Assembly: GCA_943787435.1 (NCBI GenBank)
Contig: CALSMK010000003.1
Span: 1-51,876 of the forward strand
Source of the DNA: an uncultured Flavobacteriales bacterium
GTDB lineage: Bacteria; Bacteroidota; Bacteroidia; Flavobacteriales_D; Sanyastnellaceae
Length of the DNA: 51,876 nt
Direction: 5' to 3'
The notes below the pieces were generated by a model that saw only the letters and a program-made list of their open reading frames with translations, ran no database searches and was not told the origin of the DNA. The position numbers and the translations under genes are program-made. Below, piece by piece: positions 17,466 to 25,534 of this stretch (within the stretch, counting starts at the first letter, position 1; every line of letters starts with the position of its first letter).

Positions 17466-18566
17466 ATGACGCAAGCTCCTTTTGAATTGCCCACAGTCCG
17501 CTTCGGCAGAGACACCTCTGGTTTCGCCAAAACCCTTCGCCAAAGGGTTGATGCTCACTTTAAAGAGAAGGGCATCACCAAGAAGGGAGATTTCCGCATG
17601 CTCTTCAAAACCTTGTTATTGGTGGGAATCTACTTTGGTGCGCTGGCTGCAATCAGCACGGGCATCACCGGTGGCGGTTGGATGTTTTGGGTGACCGAAA
17701 TTGTGATGGGCCTTGGATTGGCTGGAATCGGGATGGCGGTGATGCACGACGGAAACCATGGGGCAGCCAGCGCCAAGAAAGCGGTGAACCGCTTGGTTGG
17801 TGGAGTATTGGAAATGGTGGGAGGCAACAGTGAAATGTGGCAGATTCAGCACAACGTGCTGCACCACACCTTTACCAACATCGATGGCCTCGACGAAGAC
17901 ATCAACCCTGGCCCTCTCCTTCGCTTCTCCCCTTTGAAGCCTCACAAACCTTGGCACAGGTTCCAGCACTTTTACGCTTGGTTCTTCTATGGATTAATGA
18001 CCTTCATTTGGGTCACTTTTAAGGACTATGTGGCCCTGAATCGCTACAAAAAGTTTGGTCTGCTCGAGCGCATGGGCAAGTCTTACAACAACCTGTTCTT
18101 CCGAATCACCTTGGCAAAGGTCTTGTACTACCCTGTGATGGTGGGCATTCCTTTGGCCTTCAGCGGACTTGCGCCCAGTCAAGTGATCTCTTGGATGGCT
18201 CCTGATGCACTTCATCGGTGGATTGACATTGGCCTTGGTTTTCCAACCCGCTCACGTGATGGAAGACCACAGTTACCCGGCTCAGAGAAGGGTCTCGTGA
18301 TGGAAGACGACCCATTGAGCCACCAACTCAAAACCACCTGCAACTTTGGCACGAAGAGCAAGTTCTTGACATGGTACAGCGGCGGTCTCAACCATCAAAT
18401 TGAGCACCACCTTTTTCCCAACATCTGCCACGTCCACTATCGCGACATTGCTCCGATTGTGAAGAAGACAGCTTTGGAATTTGGATTGCCGTATCGGTCA
18501 AGCACCACCTTCTTGGATGCGGTGAAGTTGCACACGCAACAGCTGAAGCAGCTGGGTCAAGCCTGA
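17466..18566 (+). CDS. Fatty acid desaturase (linoleoyl-CoA desaturase type), internal out-of-frame segment
   Basis: 366 residues as read, starting at ATG 17466. Membrane di-iron desaturase with histidine boxes HDGNHG, HNVLHH and HQIEHHLFP. Between about 18198 and 18285 the listed frame gives an atypical sequence. A shift of one base there yields LLMHFIGGLTLALVFQPAHVMEDHSYPAQ, split here for reading as LLMHFIGGLTLALVF then QPAHVMEDHSYPAQ, which is what the family has. So two compensating indels hide a transmembrane helix and a conserved block. The enzyme introduces a double bond into membrane lipid acyl chains. The protein as conceptually translated should not be used without that correction. 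Confidence 0.9.
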   Translation: MTQAPFELPTVRFGRDTSGFAKTLRQRVDAHFKEKGITKKGDFRMLFKTLLLVGIYFGALAAISTGITGGGWMFWVTEIVMGLGLAGIGMAVMHDGNHGAASAKKAVNRLVGGVLEMVGGNSEMWQIQHNVLHHTFTNIDGLDEDINPGPLLRFSPLKPHKPWHRFQHFYAWFFYGLMTFIWVTFKDYVALNRYKKFGLLERMGKSYNNLFFRITLAKVLYYPVMVGIPLAFSGLAPSQVISWMAPDALHRWIDIGLGFPTRSRDGRPQLPGSEKGLVMEDDPLSHQLKTTCNFGTKSKFLTWYSGGLNHQIEHHLFPNICHVHYRDIAPIVKKTALEFGLPYRSSTTFLDAVKLHTQQLKQLGQA

Positions 18567-18570
18567 CCCC

Positions 18571-19155
18571 TCAAGGCCAAAACAGCAGCTCGAATCCCAG
18601 CATGCGCGTCATGTTGGAATGCGGATGGTTGCAGCAATCAAAGCCGATGGTGCTGACGTCACCGCCTGAAACAATGGTGCGACCTATGCCCAAGTGAGCG
18701 CTGGCAGTGAAGCGATCGTGAATCCTCCATTCGGCGCCTGCGAATACACGTACATCCGTTCGGTTCCAACTCATGAATCCCTCCGTCAGCCCCTGCTCAA
18801 TGGGCGCTTGACGGTAACTCTCACCGGAGACTTCAGCACCGAACAGTTCAGACCACGCTCGGCCGGACTTGCCCGACGGGAAAGCCCGTAAACTGAAGCT
18901 GTATTCAGTGGCTGCATTGAATTGCTCTGGCCTGGGCCGAAGGAATATTCCTTGATTGGACAAGGACCCTGGCATCCACCCAAAGCCTGCGTGGACCCGA
19001 ACCTCATCCATGATGGGAACGGCAACATGGACATTGCGCCATCCACTTGCCCAAAGAGAAGCATCGGTGCCAATGCCGACAGGACTTCCTTGTCCTGTTG
19101 CACCCAAGGCACCCATCAAGAGCACCAACAATCCACCAATTTTCCATCGTTTCAC
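18571..19155 (-). CDS. Predicted secreted beta-barrel-like protein of unknown function
   Basis: 194 residues from a GTG start, with a signal peptide (LLVLLMGALGATGQG). The remainder has alternating strands with aromatic ends (AATEYSFSLRAFPSG, VRVFAGAEWRIHDRFTAS) and ends in FELLFWP, a typical outer-membrane barrel terminal strand. No family recognised. It converges on the desaturase gene with five bases between, and is divergent from the 19254 gene across an AT-rich 98-base gap. Confidence 0.65.
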   Translation of the reverse strand: MKRWKIGGLLVLLMGALGATGQGSPVGIGTDASLWASGWRNVHVAVPIMDEVRVHAGFGWMPGSLSNQGIFLRPRPEQFNAATEYSFSLRAFPSGKSGRAWSELFGAEVSGESYRQAPIEQGLTEGFMSWNRTDVRVFAGAEWRIHDRFTASAHLGIGRTIVSGGDVSTIGFDCCNHPHSNMTRMLGFELLFWP

Positions 19156-19253
19156 CCCCGTAAGTTAAGGCATTGTTAAGAGAATATCAAGCAAACCTCT
19201 ATTTACATCGACCAATCAATTATTAATGTCGATTAAATACGTATATTAATGGC

Positions 19254-20003
19254 ATGTCTTCGAGCCGGTGGCGTCATCCAGAACAAAAAGACATCGCGCT
19301 TCCACACCAGTGGATCGCGGGAGGATTGAGGGACGCCGAATACAAGGAATACGTTCTTTTGGCTTGGCTGCAAAAACTCAAATCTGAGTTCAGAAGCACC
19401 CGCCTCTACCCGGCTTTGGCAGACATCATTCAAAAGCACAAAGAGCTCACGCACCTTCAGCGAGAGCTGACAGCCAATCGAGGCCAAGGAGAGGCCACAG
19501 CAATGGATTTTCAGAAGATGCGGATTGTGAGGAGCTCTACATCCAGAAACGAGCCTTTGGAAGACTACTTGCAAGACCTCATTCGTCGCGCCTTGCCCCA
19601 CCTAAGCCTGGCCATCGAAGAAGGCAAGGCCCTCTATGACTTGGTGGATTCACAGCTCCAATTCTTGCCCATTGGCGTACAACCTTTCCACGTTTCAGAA
19701 GGGTACCTGTTGGTCACCATTGGATCCAACAACCAGCGCCAACTCCAAGCTTTTCGATATGCCAAATCCCGCATTGTTCGCGGAAAGGAAGCCTTTCTCG
19801 AATTGAAAATGGAATGCGTTGAATCCCGGAGGTTGTCGCGGCTTGAACAACCCGAAAATGTGAAATGGTCTCTCATTGGCAGGCACAAAGACCTGCCACA
19901 ACCGGCTACCTTCCACGCCCATTTGGATTGGAATGCACCCGTCAGACAGACGGTACTGCCCATTGCTCGTCGCAAACTTCTCCAGGAAATCGCGACGGCC
20001 TAA
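19254..20003 (+). CDS. Conserved-looking hypothetical protein
   Basis: 249 residues, soluble, no signal peptide or membrane segment. N-terminal block PHQWIAGGLRDAEYKEYVLL is followed by a helical, charged region (HKELTHLQRELTANRG) and a mixed alpha/beta C-terminal half. It starts at ATG 19254 after an AT-rich stretch with several TATTAAT-like segments that probably holds the promoter. The frame has normal codon use for the window and ends five bases before the convergent cold-shock gene. I do not recognise a family. Confidence 0.7.
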   Translation: MSSSRWRHPEQKDIALPHQWIAGGLRDAEYKEYVLLAWLQKLKSEFRSTRLYPALADIIQKHKELTHLQRELTANRGQGEATAMDFQKMRIVRSSTSRNEPLEDYLQDLIRRALPHLSLAIEEGKALYDLVDSQLQFLPIGVQPFHVSEGYLLVTIGSNNQRQLQAFRYAKSRIVRGKEAFLELKMECVESRRLSRLEQPENVKWSLIGRHKDLPQPATFHAHLDWNAPVRQTVLPIARRKLLQEIATA

Positions 20004-20008
20004 AAGCC

Positions 20009-20461
20009 TTACTTGACGATGGTCACCTTGATGGCAGAGGGTCCTTTGTGGCTCATCTCTACCTCAAACGTCACCTTGTCCCCTTGCTCTACCTCTTCCT
20101 TCATGTTGGTCACGTGGGCGAAAATGCTTTCACCGTTGTTGATGTCACGAATGAAGCCGAAGCCTTTGTCTGGATTGAACATGGTCACTTTTCCGTGGCG
20201 CGTTTTGTCCACTGGCTCCATGTCCTCGTCCTTGGGAACGCTGATTTGAATGTCTTCAAGGTTCACCTCTTCCCGTTCGGTGGGGTCTGGTGGAGTGTCC
20301 ACGATTCTGCCGAATTCATCGACATAGGCAATCATGTCAGGGCTGTCCAAAGTGCGCTTGTTGCCTTTGGCCTCCTGCTTCTTGAGCTCCTTTTCCTTCT
20401 TCTTCTTGGCGCGTTTTGCTTCACGCTCCCGCTTACCGAACGTTTCTTGTGATCGTCCCAA
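20009..20461 (-). CDS. Cold-shock-domain protein with basic N-terminal extension
   Basis: 150 residues. The N-terminus (GRSQETFGKREREAKRAKKKK) is highly basic and helical; the C-terminal 65 residues are a cold-shock domain with the RNA-binding motifs GKVTMFNPDKGFGFI and ESIFAHVTN. The start is a TTG, preferred because GRSQETF is where relatives begin. Likely an RNA chaperone acting in the cytoplasm. A TAnnTTTG box lies 16 bases upstream. Confidence 0.88.
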   Translation of the reverse strand: MGRSQETFGKREREAKRAKKKKEKELKKQEAKGNKRTLDSPDMIAYVDEFGRIVDTPPDPTEREEVNLEDIQISVPKDEDMEPVDKTRHGKVTMFNPDKGFGFIRDINNGESIFAHVTNMKEEVEQGDKVTFEVEMSHKGPSAIKVTIVK

Positions 20462-20477
20462 ATCAATAAATTTTGGG

Positions 20478-20485
20478 CAAAGGTA
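20478..20485 (-). promoter_or_regulatory. Promoter -7 box for the cold-shock-domain gene
   Basis: Minus-strand TACCTTTG matches the Bacteroidota TAnnTTTG consensus and sits 16 bases before the TTG start. A -33 TTG at canonical spacing is not obvious. Confidence 0.45.
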
Positions 20486-20565
20486 GCGGTTCCCTTGCGT
20501 TTCCGAAGGCCTTCAACCAGAGTTTGTCCACGAATTAAAATCCTTGATGTGGCTTTCCCTCCCCC

Positions 20566-21021
20566 TTAAACCACCTTCAAGAGGTGCCACGTCTTTTCTC
20601 GGAATGAAACTTCGTCTCCACTTGCCTTCCCCCGCATGGCCGATGCCAGTGGTGCATCCGAAGAGATGGCTTGGATTTTACCCAGACCTGGCACGTTGAA
20701 TCCGCCAAAAGGAACACCCAACAAAAAGCCTCCGCCTTGAACCAAAACCAAGGCCCCGGGGCCCACCGTGTTTCTGACAGAATCCAAATCCAACCTCAGC
20801 ATGGTCGACCTCATTGACTCCATGCGCGCCAGTCGCTGCCCTGCCTGTTCCATTTCCAAGTGCACCATGGCCCGGCCTGTCTCATGCTTGTCACCCGCCG
20901 TGCTCTTGGTTTCTTTCGTGAGGCTTGCCTTGAGCTCGTCCCATTCTGATTGGGCGCTCTGATGGGCGTCTGCCAAAGCAGCCTTGAAAGATTGAACCAC
21001 CCGGTGCTTCTCTTCACTCAT
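20566..21021 (-). CDS. GreA/GreB-like C-terminal domain protein
   Basis: 151 residues. A helical N-terminal half (FKAALADAHQSAQSEWDEL) resembling the coiled coil of transcript-cleavage factors is followed by a beta-rich half (VGPGALVLVQGGGFLLGVP) resembling the GreA C-terminal domain. In Bacteroidota such proteins are sometimes mislabelled 3-oxoacyl-ACP synthase. The acidic coiled-coil tip of true GreA is not clearly present, so transcript cleavage is unproven. Starts at ATG 21021 and overlaps the upstream gene by four bases. Confidence 0.7.
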   Translation of the reverse strand: MSEEKHRVVQSFKAALADAHQSAQSEWDELKASLTKETKSTAGDKHETGRAMVHLEMEQAGQRLARMESMRSTMLRLDLDSVRNTVGPGALVLVQGGGFLLGVPFGGFNVPGLGKIQAISSDAPLASAMRGKASGDEVSFREKTWHLLKVV

Positions 21022-21800
21022 CGGTGCAAAATCCGCCAGATGCCATCCACCTCTACCATTTCACAAGCCAATGGAGGCGCTGATGGAAATTCAACGTGAA
21101 CCTCCAACATGTTGTCGGCAAGCCGTTCGGCCCGCCACTGGCTCTGGGGCCACTCTTTTTTCCTCAAGGCGGCTTCCTTTTTTCTGTTGTTGGTCAAAAT
21201 CTCATTGGCGCTCAAGAACATTTCGACCTCTGTCCGATATCCAGCAAATCGGGGGCGCGAGACCTGAGCCACCCATGCTTCTGCTTCCTCCCATTTCCTG
21301 TCGTCTACAGCCTGCAGATAAAACGTCAACGTTTGCTCCTGCTCCAAATCCAAGGCCACCATTCGGGTGGCCACCTGCCATCCCTGATCCTCGTCATGGC
21401 GCATCGTCAAGAATTGAAAGGAACGTCCATTTGGATCGACTCGAATCCTGTAATCGCCATCGACACCCGCTGCACAAGTCATCACTGACACCTCCAAACG
21501 GGCGCGATCACGCTGGACCTGCTTGTCATGTCGCTCCTGAAGTTCTTCAGACATGGCCGCCAAGTTCTTTTGCAGCTTCACTTCCGACCATTCTTGCCAC
21601 TCCTGCCAAATGGTTCGCTCATCAAGAACCACATGGGCAGCAGCTTCCTCCCATTTCCCCTCCGATCTGCAGAGCAAGTGTTCCCGAGCCACTGCCTCCC
21701 AACCGTCTGCACAGACATCGGTGTCCTGAGCATTCAAATGGACAAACGGCCCCAACAAAGCAAGGACCAGAAGAAGCTGTGGTTGTGATGTTAACGCCAT
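21018..21800 (-). CDS. Secreted protein of unknown function
   Basis: 260 residues from ATG 21800 (a TTG two codons earlier is less likely). A signal peptide (LLLVLALLGPFVHLNAQ) precedes a mixed domain with two cysteines (VCADGWEAVAREHLLC), a long charged helix (LAAMSEELQERHDKQVQRDRA) and two similar halves, each with KWEEAEAWV/KWEEAAAHV-type text. The repeated KWEEA context suggests an internal duplication. Translationally coupled to the GreA-like gene. No family recognised. Confidence 0.65.
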   Translation of the reverse strand: MALTSQPQLLLVLALLGPFVHLNAQDTDVCADGWEAVAREHLLCRSEGKWEEAAAHVVLDERTIWQEWQEWSEVKLQKNLAAMSEELQERHDKQVQRDRARLEVSVMTCAAGVDGDYRIRVDPNGRSFQFLTMRHDEDQGWQVATRMVALDLEQEQTLTFYLQAVDDRKWEEAEAWVAQVSRPRFAGYRTEVEMFLSANEILTNNRKKEAALRKKEWPQSQWRAERLADNMLEVHVEFPSAPPLACEMVEVDGIWRILHR

Positions 21801-22000
21801 GCCCAAAAATGCAAGAAAAAGACCACTCCTCCCATCGGCAACTCACAACAAAGGAGCACCGACCGAACCAACCCGTGCAACTTTTGCCGAGGCATCGAGG
21901 TTCATTGGCTGGAGTCGAAACTGTTGTGCTCGGGAAAAAGCTTAAATTCAAGCCTCGGTAGCAGTACTTCAATCCACCTCTTACCAGACCCGCCATTTCT

Positions 22001-24100
22001 ATGAGAAAGCTCACCCCATTCCTCTTTTTGTTGTTGTCCTTGACCCTTCCTCAATGGAGCTTAGGACAAACAGATTGCGTCAACGAAGCCCAGATTCAGA
22101 CCATCGCCGGCGCTTGGGCCGAGGAGATTTCTTGGTCTCTTCTGGATTCGGACAACCAGATTGTCGCCACTGGCAACAACTATGACATCGTCTCTGAAGA
22201 CATTGCCGTTGTTTGCCTAGATGATTCGTGCTACACACTCGAACTGATGGACAGTTTTGGAGACGGATGGAATGGAGGCATGATCAGTGTGAATTTCGAA
22301 GCCCTGGGCATCATGATTGGGCCCCTGACCATGGAATCAGGCTCCTACGCCTCATTTGCTGTCGGTGTTGATCCTGCTTGCAACGGAGTCCTCCTGGATG
22401 GTTCAGGTGGATCCAGCGGCAATGGAAATGGCAACGGAAATGGCAACGTTGAAGACTGGGGCTGCATGGATCCCGAAGCCTTGAACTTCGATTCGGACGC
22501 CACCCTCAACTGCTGCTGTCAATATCCGCTCGACTGCAGCTCAAGCAATACGCTGACGGTGGTTCAGACTTCTATGGGAGCACAAGATTGGTGTGATTCG
22601 TTATTCCAAAGCCCCATCGCTGAAGTCTGGATCAACAACGAGAGCGCTTGGTGGAGTTCCTATTTCCAAGAAGTGAATGACCAAGGACAGTGGGTCATGG
22701 AAGGTTGCATTCCGGATGGATGCTACAATGTGACCGTCTTCCCTTCCAGCTGTTCTGAGTTCGGCTCCATTGAGTTTTTGGTGAATGGCGAGGCCGCTGA
22801 CACACTGATGATCAACAACCTGTCCATGACCTTTGGTGCATTGGGTGTCAACCAGGAGGGTTGCGAATACAGCGTTCCAGGATGCACTGACCCCGAAGCC
22901 AGCAACTGGAACCCTGAGGCCACTGAGGATGATGGCTCTTGCGATTACCCAGTGATCTGTTCCGACAATGAAGTCGCTGCTCAACTCTACATCTGCACGT
23001 TCTCTGCAGGCAATGAAGTGGCCCTGAACATCACAGACAGTCAAGGCAATGTCCTTTTTGATCAATCTGGGTTCCCGGACTTGACCATTGATTACCTCGA
23101 CGTCTGTATCGATCCTACAGAATGCTACACGGCCACCATGACCAACATTGCAGGTGGCACATCGTGGAACGGCGGTTACTTCTGGATCGAATCCGCCAAT
23201 GGCACCGAATGGACCAATGGCGCCTTAGAAGGATCCTCCCAAGCCACCATCGAGTTTGGCACGGGCGACGGTTGTGACAACTCCTCTAACGGTGGCGGTG
23301 ACGGCAACGGTGGCGGTGACGGCAACGGTGGCGGTGACGGCAACGGTGGCGGTGACGGTGGCGACAGCCTCATTTTCGGTTGCACAGACCCCCTTGCCTC
23401 CAACTACAACCCCCTGGCTCTTCTCGATGACGGGTCATGCGTTTACCCTCAGCCTTTGGATTGCGATTCCCTCAACGAGGTGTCGTTCTTGTTTGTCGCC
23501 GGCAACGACCTCTTCTTGGATGAAGTCAGCTGGTCCATGACGACCGATGACGGCACGGTCATGATGACAGGCTCAGGGCAAGTGTCCAACCCAAATGGCG
23601 AACCCATGAACACAGCCTGCATTCCAGACGGCTGTTACAATTTGGAGCTCTATGACAGTTTCGGAGACGGATGGGGTGGCGGACAGCTCATCATGATCGC
23701 CAACGACATCTTCAGCAGCTACACCATAGAAGCAGGCAATTTTGAATCCTTCGCCATGGAGCTGGGTGATGGATGTGATGAAGAGGAGCCCGGCGTAGAT
23801 GAGGACATCATCACCAATCCAGGAATGAGCACGTGGGACGATGCCGCCGAATTGAGCGCTTACCCTTCACCAGCCGAAGACATCGTGAACATCATCGGGA
23901 GTGGCTTCGACCATGAATCCCCCGTCGTGGTGAACGTGCGAGATGGACTTGGACGGATCAGCGCCAGCAAGACGATACCCGAAGGATTTAGTCAAACGAG
24001 GTGGACCCTCAACGTGGCCGATTGGGCCGCGGGCATTTACACCATCGAAGGCATTCAAAACAGCAACCGCGCCACTTCCAGAATTGTGGTTGTGCGCTGA
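22001..24100 (+). CDS. Large secreted T9SS protein with repeated modules and a Gly/Asp-rich linker
   Basis: 699 residues with a signal peptide (LLLSLTLPQWSLGQ). Modules: a beta domain with LMDSFGDGWNGG near residue 80, repeated as LYDSFGDGWGGG near residue 550; three short cysteine motifs of the form GCxDPxAxNxxPxAxxDDGSC; an asparagine/glycine linker near residues 133-146; a Gly-Asp-Asn-rich linker near 430-450; and a C-terminal type A sorting domain ending SRIVVVR. It should be exported by T9SS. The function is probably structural or adhesive; no catalytic motif is visible. It is followed by a strong terminator. Confidence 0.85.
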   Translation: MRKLTPFLFLLLSLTLPQWSLGQTDCVNEAQIQTIAGAWAEEISWSLLDSDNQIVATGNNYDIVSEDIAVVCLDDSCYTLELMDSFGDGWNGGMISVNFEALGIMIGPLTMESGSYASFAVGVDPACNGVLLDGSGGSSGNGNGNGNGNVEDWGCMDPEALNFDSDATLNCCCQYPLDCSSSNTLTVVQTSMGAQDWCDSLFQSPIAEVWINNESAWWSSYFQEVNDQGQWVMEGCIPDGCYNVTVFPSSCSEFGSIEFLVNGEAADTLMINNLSMTFGALGVNQEGCEYSVPGCTDPEASNWNPEATEDDGSCDYPVICSDNEVAAQLYICTFSAGNEVALNITDSQGNVLFDQSGFPDLTIDYLDVCIDPTECYTATMTNIAGGTSWNGGYFWIESANGTEWTNGALEGSSQATIEFGTGDGCDNSSNGGGDGNGGGDGNGGGDGNGGGDGGDSLIFGCTDPLASNYNPLALLDDGSCVYPQPLDCDSLNEVSFLFVAGNDLFLDEVSWSMTTDDGTVMMTGSGQVSNPNGEPMNTACIPDGCYNLELYDSFGDGWGGGQLIMIANDIFSSYTIEAGNFESFAMELGDGCDEEEPGVDEDIITNPGMSTWDDAAELSAYPSPAEDIVNIIGSGFDHESPVVVNVRDGLGRISASKTIPEGFSQTRWTLNVADWAAGIYTIEGIQNSNRATSRIVVVR
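23291..23362 (+). repeat. Four tandem copies of an 18-base unit encoding a Gly-rich linker
   Basis: The unit ggtggcggtgacggcaac is repeated three times exactly, followed by one variant copy. It encodes GGGDGN. Identity at third positions shows recent slipped-strand expansion rather than selection for the protein alone. Confidence 0.9.
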
Positions 24101-24121
24101 TTCTTTTCCCTGAAATCTTTT

Positions 24122-24168
24122 CACGCCCTGCCTCAGAATTGCCACTGAGACAGGGCGTGTTTATTTTT
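24122..24168 (+). terminator. Rho-independent terminator of the T9SS protein gene
   Basis: CACGCCCTG plus CTCAG pair with CTGAG plus CAGGGCGTG around a short loop, followed by a T-rich run (TTTATTTTT). It starts 22 bases after the stop codon, so transcription of the next region must begin anew. Confidence 0.85.
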
Positions 24169-24204
24169 GACCCGTGTAGAGACGGCTATTCACAATTGTT
24201 GAAA

Positions 24205-25018
24205 ACCGTTGTGACTTCATTGTGAATCACTACCCGACCCCAAACTCCTCAACTTCCAAAAAAAGGCCTCACCATTGCTCTGTCAGCAACGGCAACCGCG
24301 GCGAAAGTCACGGACCTCTTCGGAGGATCGGTTCGCCGAATGCAGTTGACACCGAAAGGGCTTGCCCGCTCGGTGGGGTTCACGCCACTGACCAGGGACG
24401 CGAAGGCGTCACTGAAGCCGACCTCGGCTTGGAAAGTGTCCTGAAAATGGACAGGGCTTCGGCCTGGTGGAGTACGCTCCATCCCGGAAAAAAAGAGGGA
24501 CTGCAACCCAACCTGTTTCGGCAGAGGACTTCGGTCAAATTGGGGAGTGAGGTGCGCGAGCATCCACCATTCCTTCGGGAAGAAAGCAGTCGGAGAATGT
24601 TGAGCTCACGCCCAAGAAACTCCAAGGAAGGCCTCATTTGACTGGCGTCAGGGGGCCGACATTCCAACACCGCAAGGTGGAGGGGTGTGCCGATGGGCAT
24701 CGTGGGACAGTCAGCCGCAAGGCAATGCGTCCCTGGAAGCTTGGACCGACGTAGGCAACTTCGTCGCGTCGACCCACTTGACCCGTTCAAGTGGACCGAG
24801 ATGACTCAGGTCATCCGGGTGCTCTCAGGACAAGCGCAGGTCATCGACCATGGCCGTCACATCGCTCAAAGGTCCAGAGTGCCTGTAAAAAGGCGCAGCG
24901 CAGGAAACCCCCCGTATTCCTGTGAGCTGAACACCCCCGGGTGGTTCATGCCTGGAAGAATCCGCATCTGAAAAGAAGGACCCCGGTCTGGATTGGACGA
25001 TGCGGATTTCTTGTTTTC
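24205..25018 (+). ncRNA. Candidate large structured non-coding RNA, about 0.8 kb, family unknown
   Basis: No credible coding frame spans this stretch, in a window that is otherwise almost fully coding. Instead the plus strand holds a near-continuous series of hairpins closed by stable RNA tetraloops. UUCG loops: 24315-24326, 24328-24339, 24513-24524, 24527-24536, 24570-24581 and near 24454-24465. UACG loop: 24468-24481. GCAA loops: 24668-24679 and 24714-24723. CUUG loop: inside 24351-24374. Longer stems: 24393-24414, 24415-24430, 24437-24453, 24774-24794 (8 bp) and 24800-24815 (6 bp). The series ends in a 10-bp terminator stem. Flanking terminators isolate it as its own transcript. I could not match RNase P, tmRNA, SRP RNA, rRNA or a group II intron. 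The 5' end and promoter are not determined. Confidence 0.6.
24959..25017 (+). terminator. Terminator closing the candidate structured RNA
   Basis: AATCCGCATC (24959-24968) pairs perfectly with GATGCGGATT (24999-25008), with a smaller GACC/GGTC stem inside the loop and a TTTCTTGTTTT tail. It lies 58 bases before the end of the convergent cytochrome gene. Confidence 0.75.
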
Positions 25019-25074
25019 AGGGGATTGACTTCAAGGTCAAAGGAGATAAGCGAATCAAAGGCAAGAGCCAAGGT

Positions 25075-25534
25075 CTACTTGCCCTCAATCACAGCCCATT
25101 GTCGCTTTTCTATGCGCTCCAAGGGTCCGGGACACGCGCGTTGATGACAGGAAATGCACCCCCCCCACAACAGCTGAATAAGTGTCCGCACCAGGCTGGT
25201 CATTGAAGGCCTTAACATGGGCCGAAAACGCCATGGAAAGCGACTGAAACCCATCGACCAACATGCTTGAATCCGTGGGTTTCAACTTCAGAAAATCGTG
25301 GTCGGTGATGGTCAACGACTCCACACCTATGCCCGAATTCAGCGCTTCCAAAGCCAGCACCAGTTCGGCGTCCAAATTCCTCATGGACAAGGCCAATTCA
25401 GAAGTTTTATTGGGCTGACGAGGAGCCAATTTGCCTTGGCTGGATTTGCTCTGATCCGAAACATCGGACACGCAAGAAACCGCCGCGACTGAAAGCAAGG
25501 CCAGCGCCAAGACCGATCTCCGTGAGGCCTTCAT
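25075..25534 (-). CDS. Heme-binding lipoprotein, frameshifted in a C8 tract
   Basis: As read, the frame gives 149 residues with a lipoprotein signal (LLSVAAVSC) and ends at 25085. Removing one base from the run of eight G (minus strand; 25157-25164) restores the other frame, which reads CISCHQRACPGPLERIEKR and stops at 25075. CISCH is a covalent heme site and CPGP plus basic residues is the usual ending of this kind of small cytochrome-like lipoprotein, so the corrected version is almost certainly the real product. About 152 residues, periplasmic or membrane-anchored. The ATG overlaps the stop of the upstream DUF4920 gene by four bases. Confidence 0.75.
25157..25164. repeat. Homopolymer of eight C within a coding sequence
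   Basis: An eight-base C run interrupts the cytochrome-like gene exactly where its frame breaks; seven would restore the heme motif. It is either a sequencing miscount or a length-variable tract. Confidence 0.9.

Noticed and set aside
23291..23362. CRISPR array
   Set aside because: The 18-base units have no spacers and encode an in-frame Gly-rich linker.
24205..25018. RNase P RNA, tmRNA, SRP RNA or group II intron as identity of the structured region
   Set aside because: The expected conserved strings (for example GAGGAAAGTCCGG of RNase P, the alanine-type ends of tmRNA, or the domain V hairpin of group II introns) are absent on both strands; a resemblance near 24301 (GCGAAAGTCACGG) is too weak.
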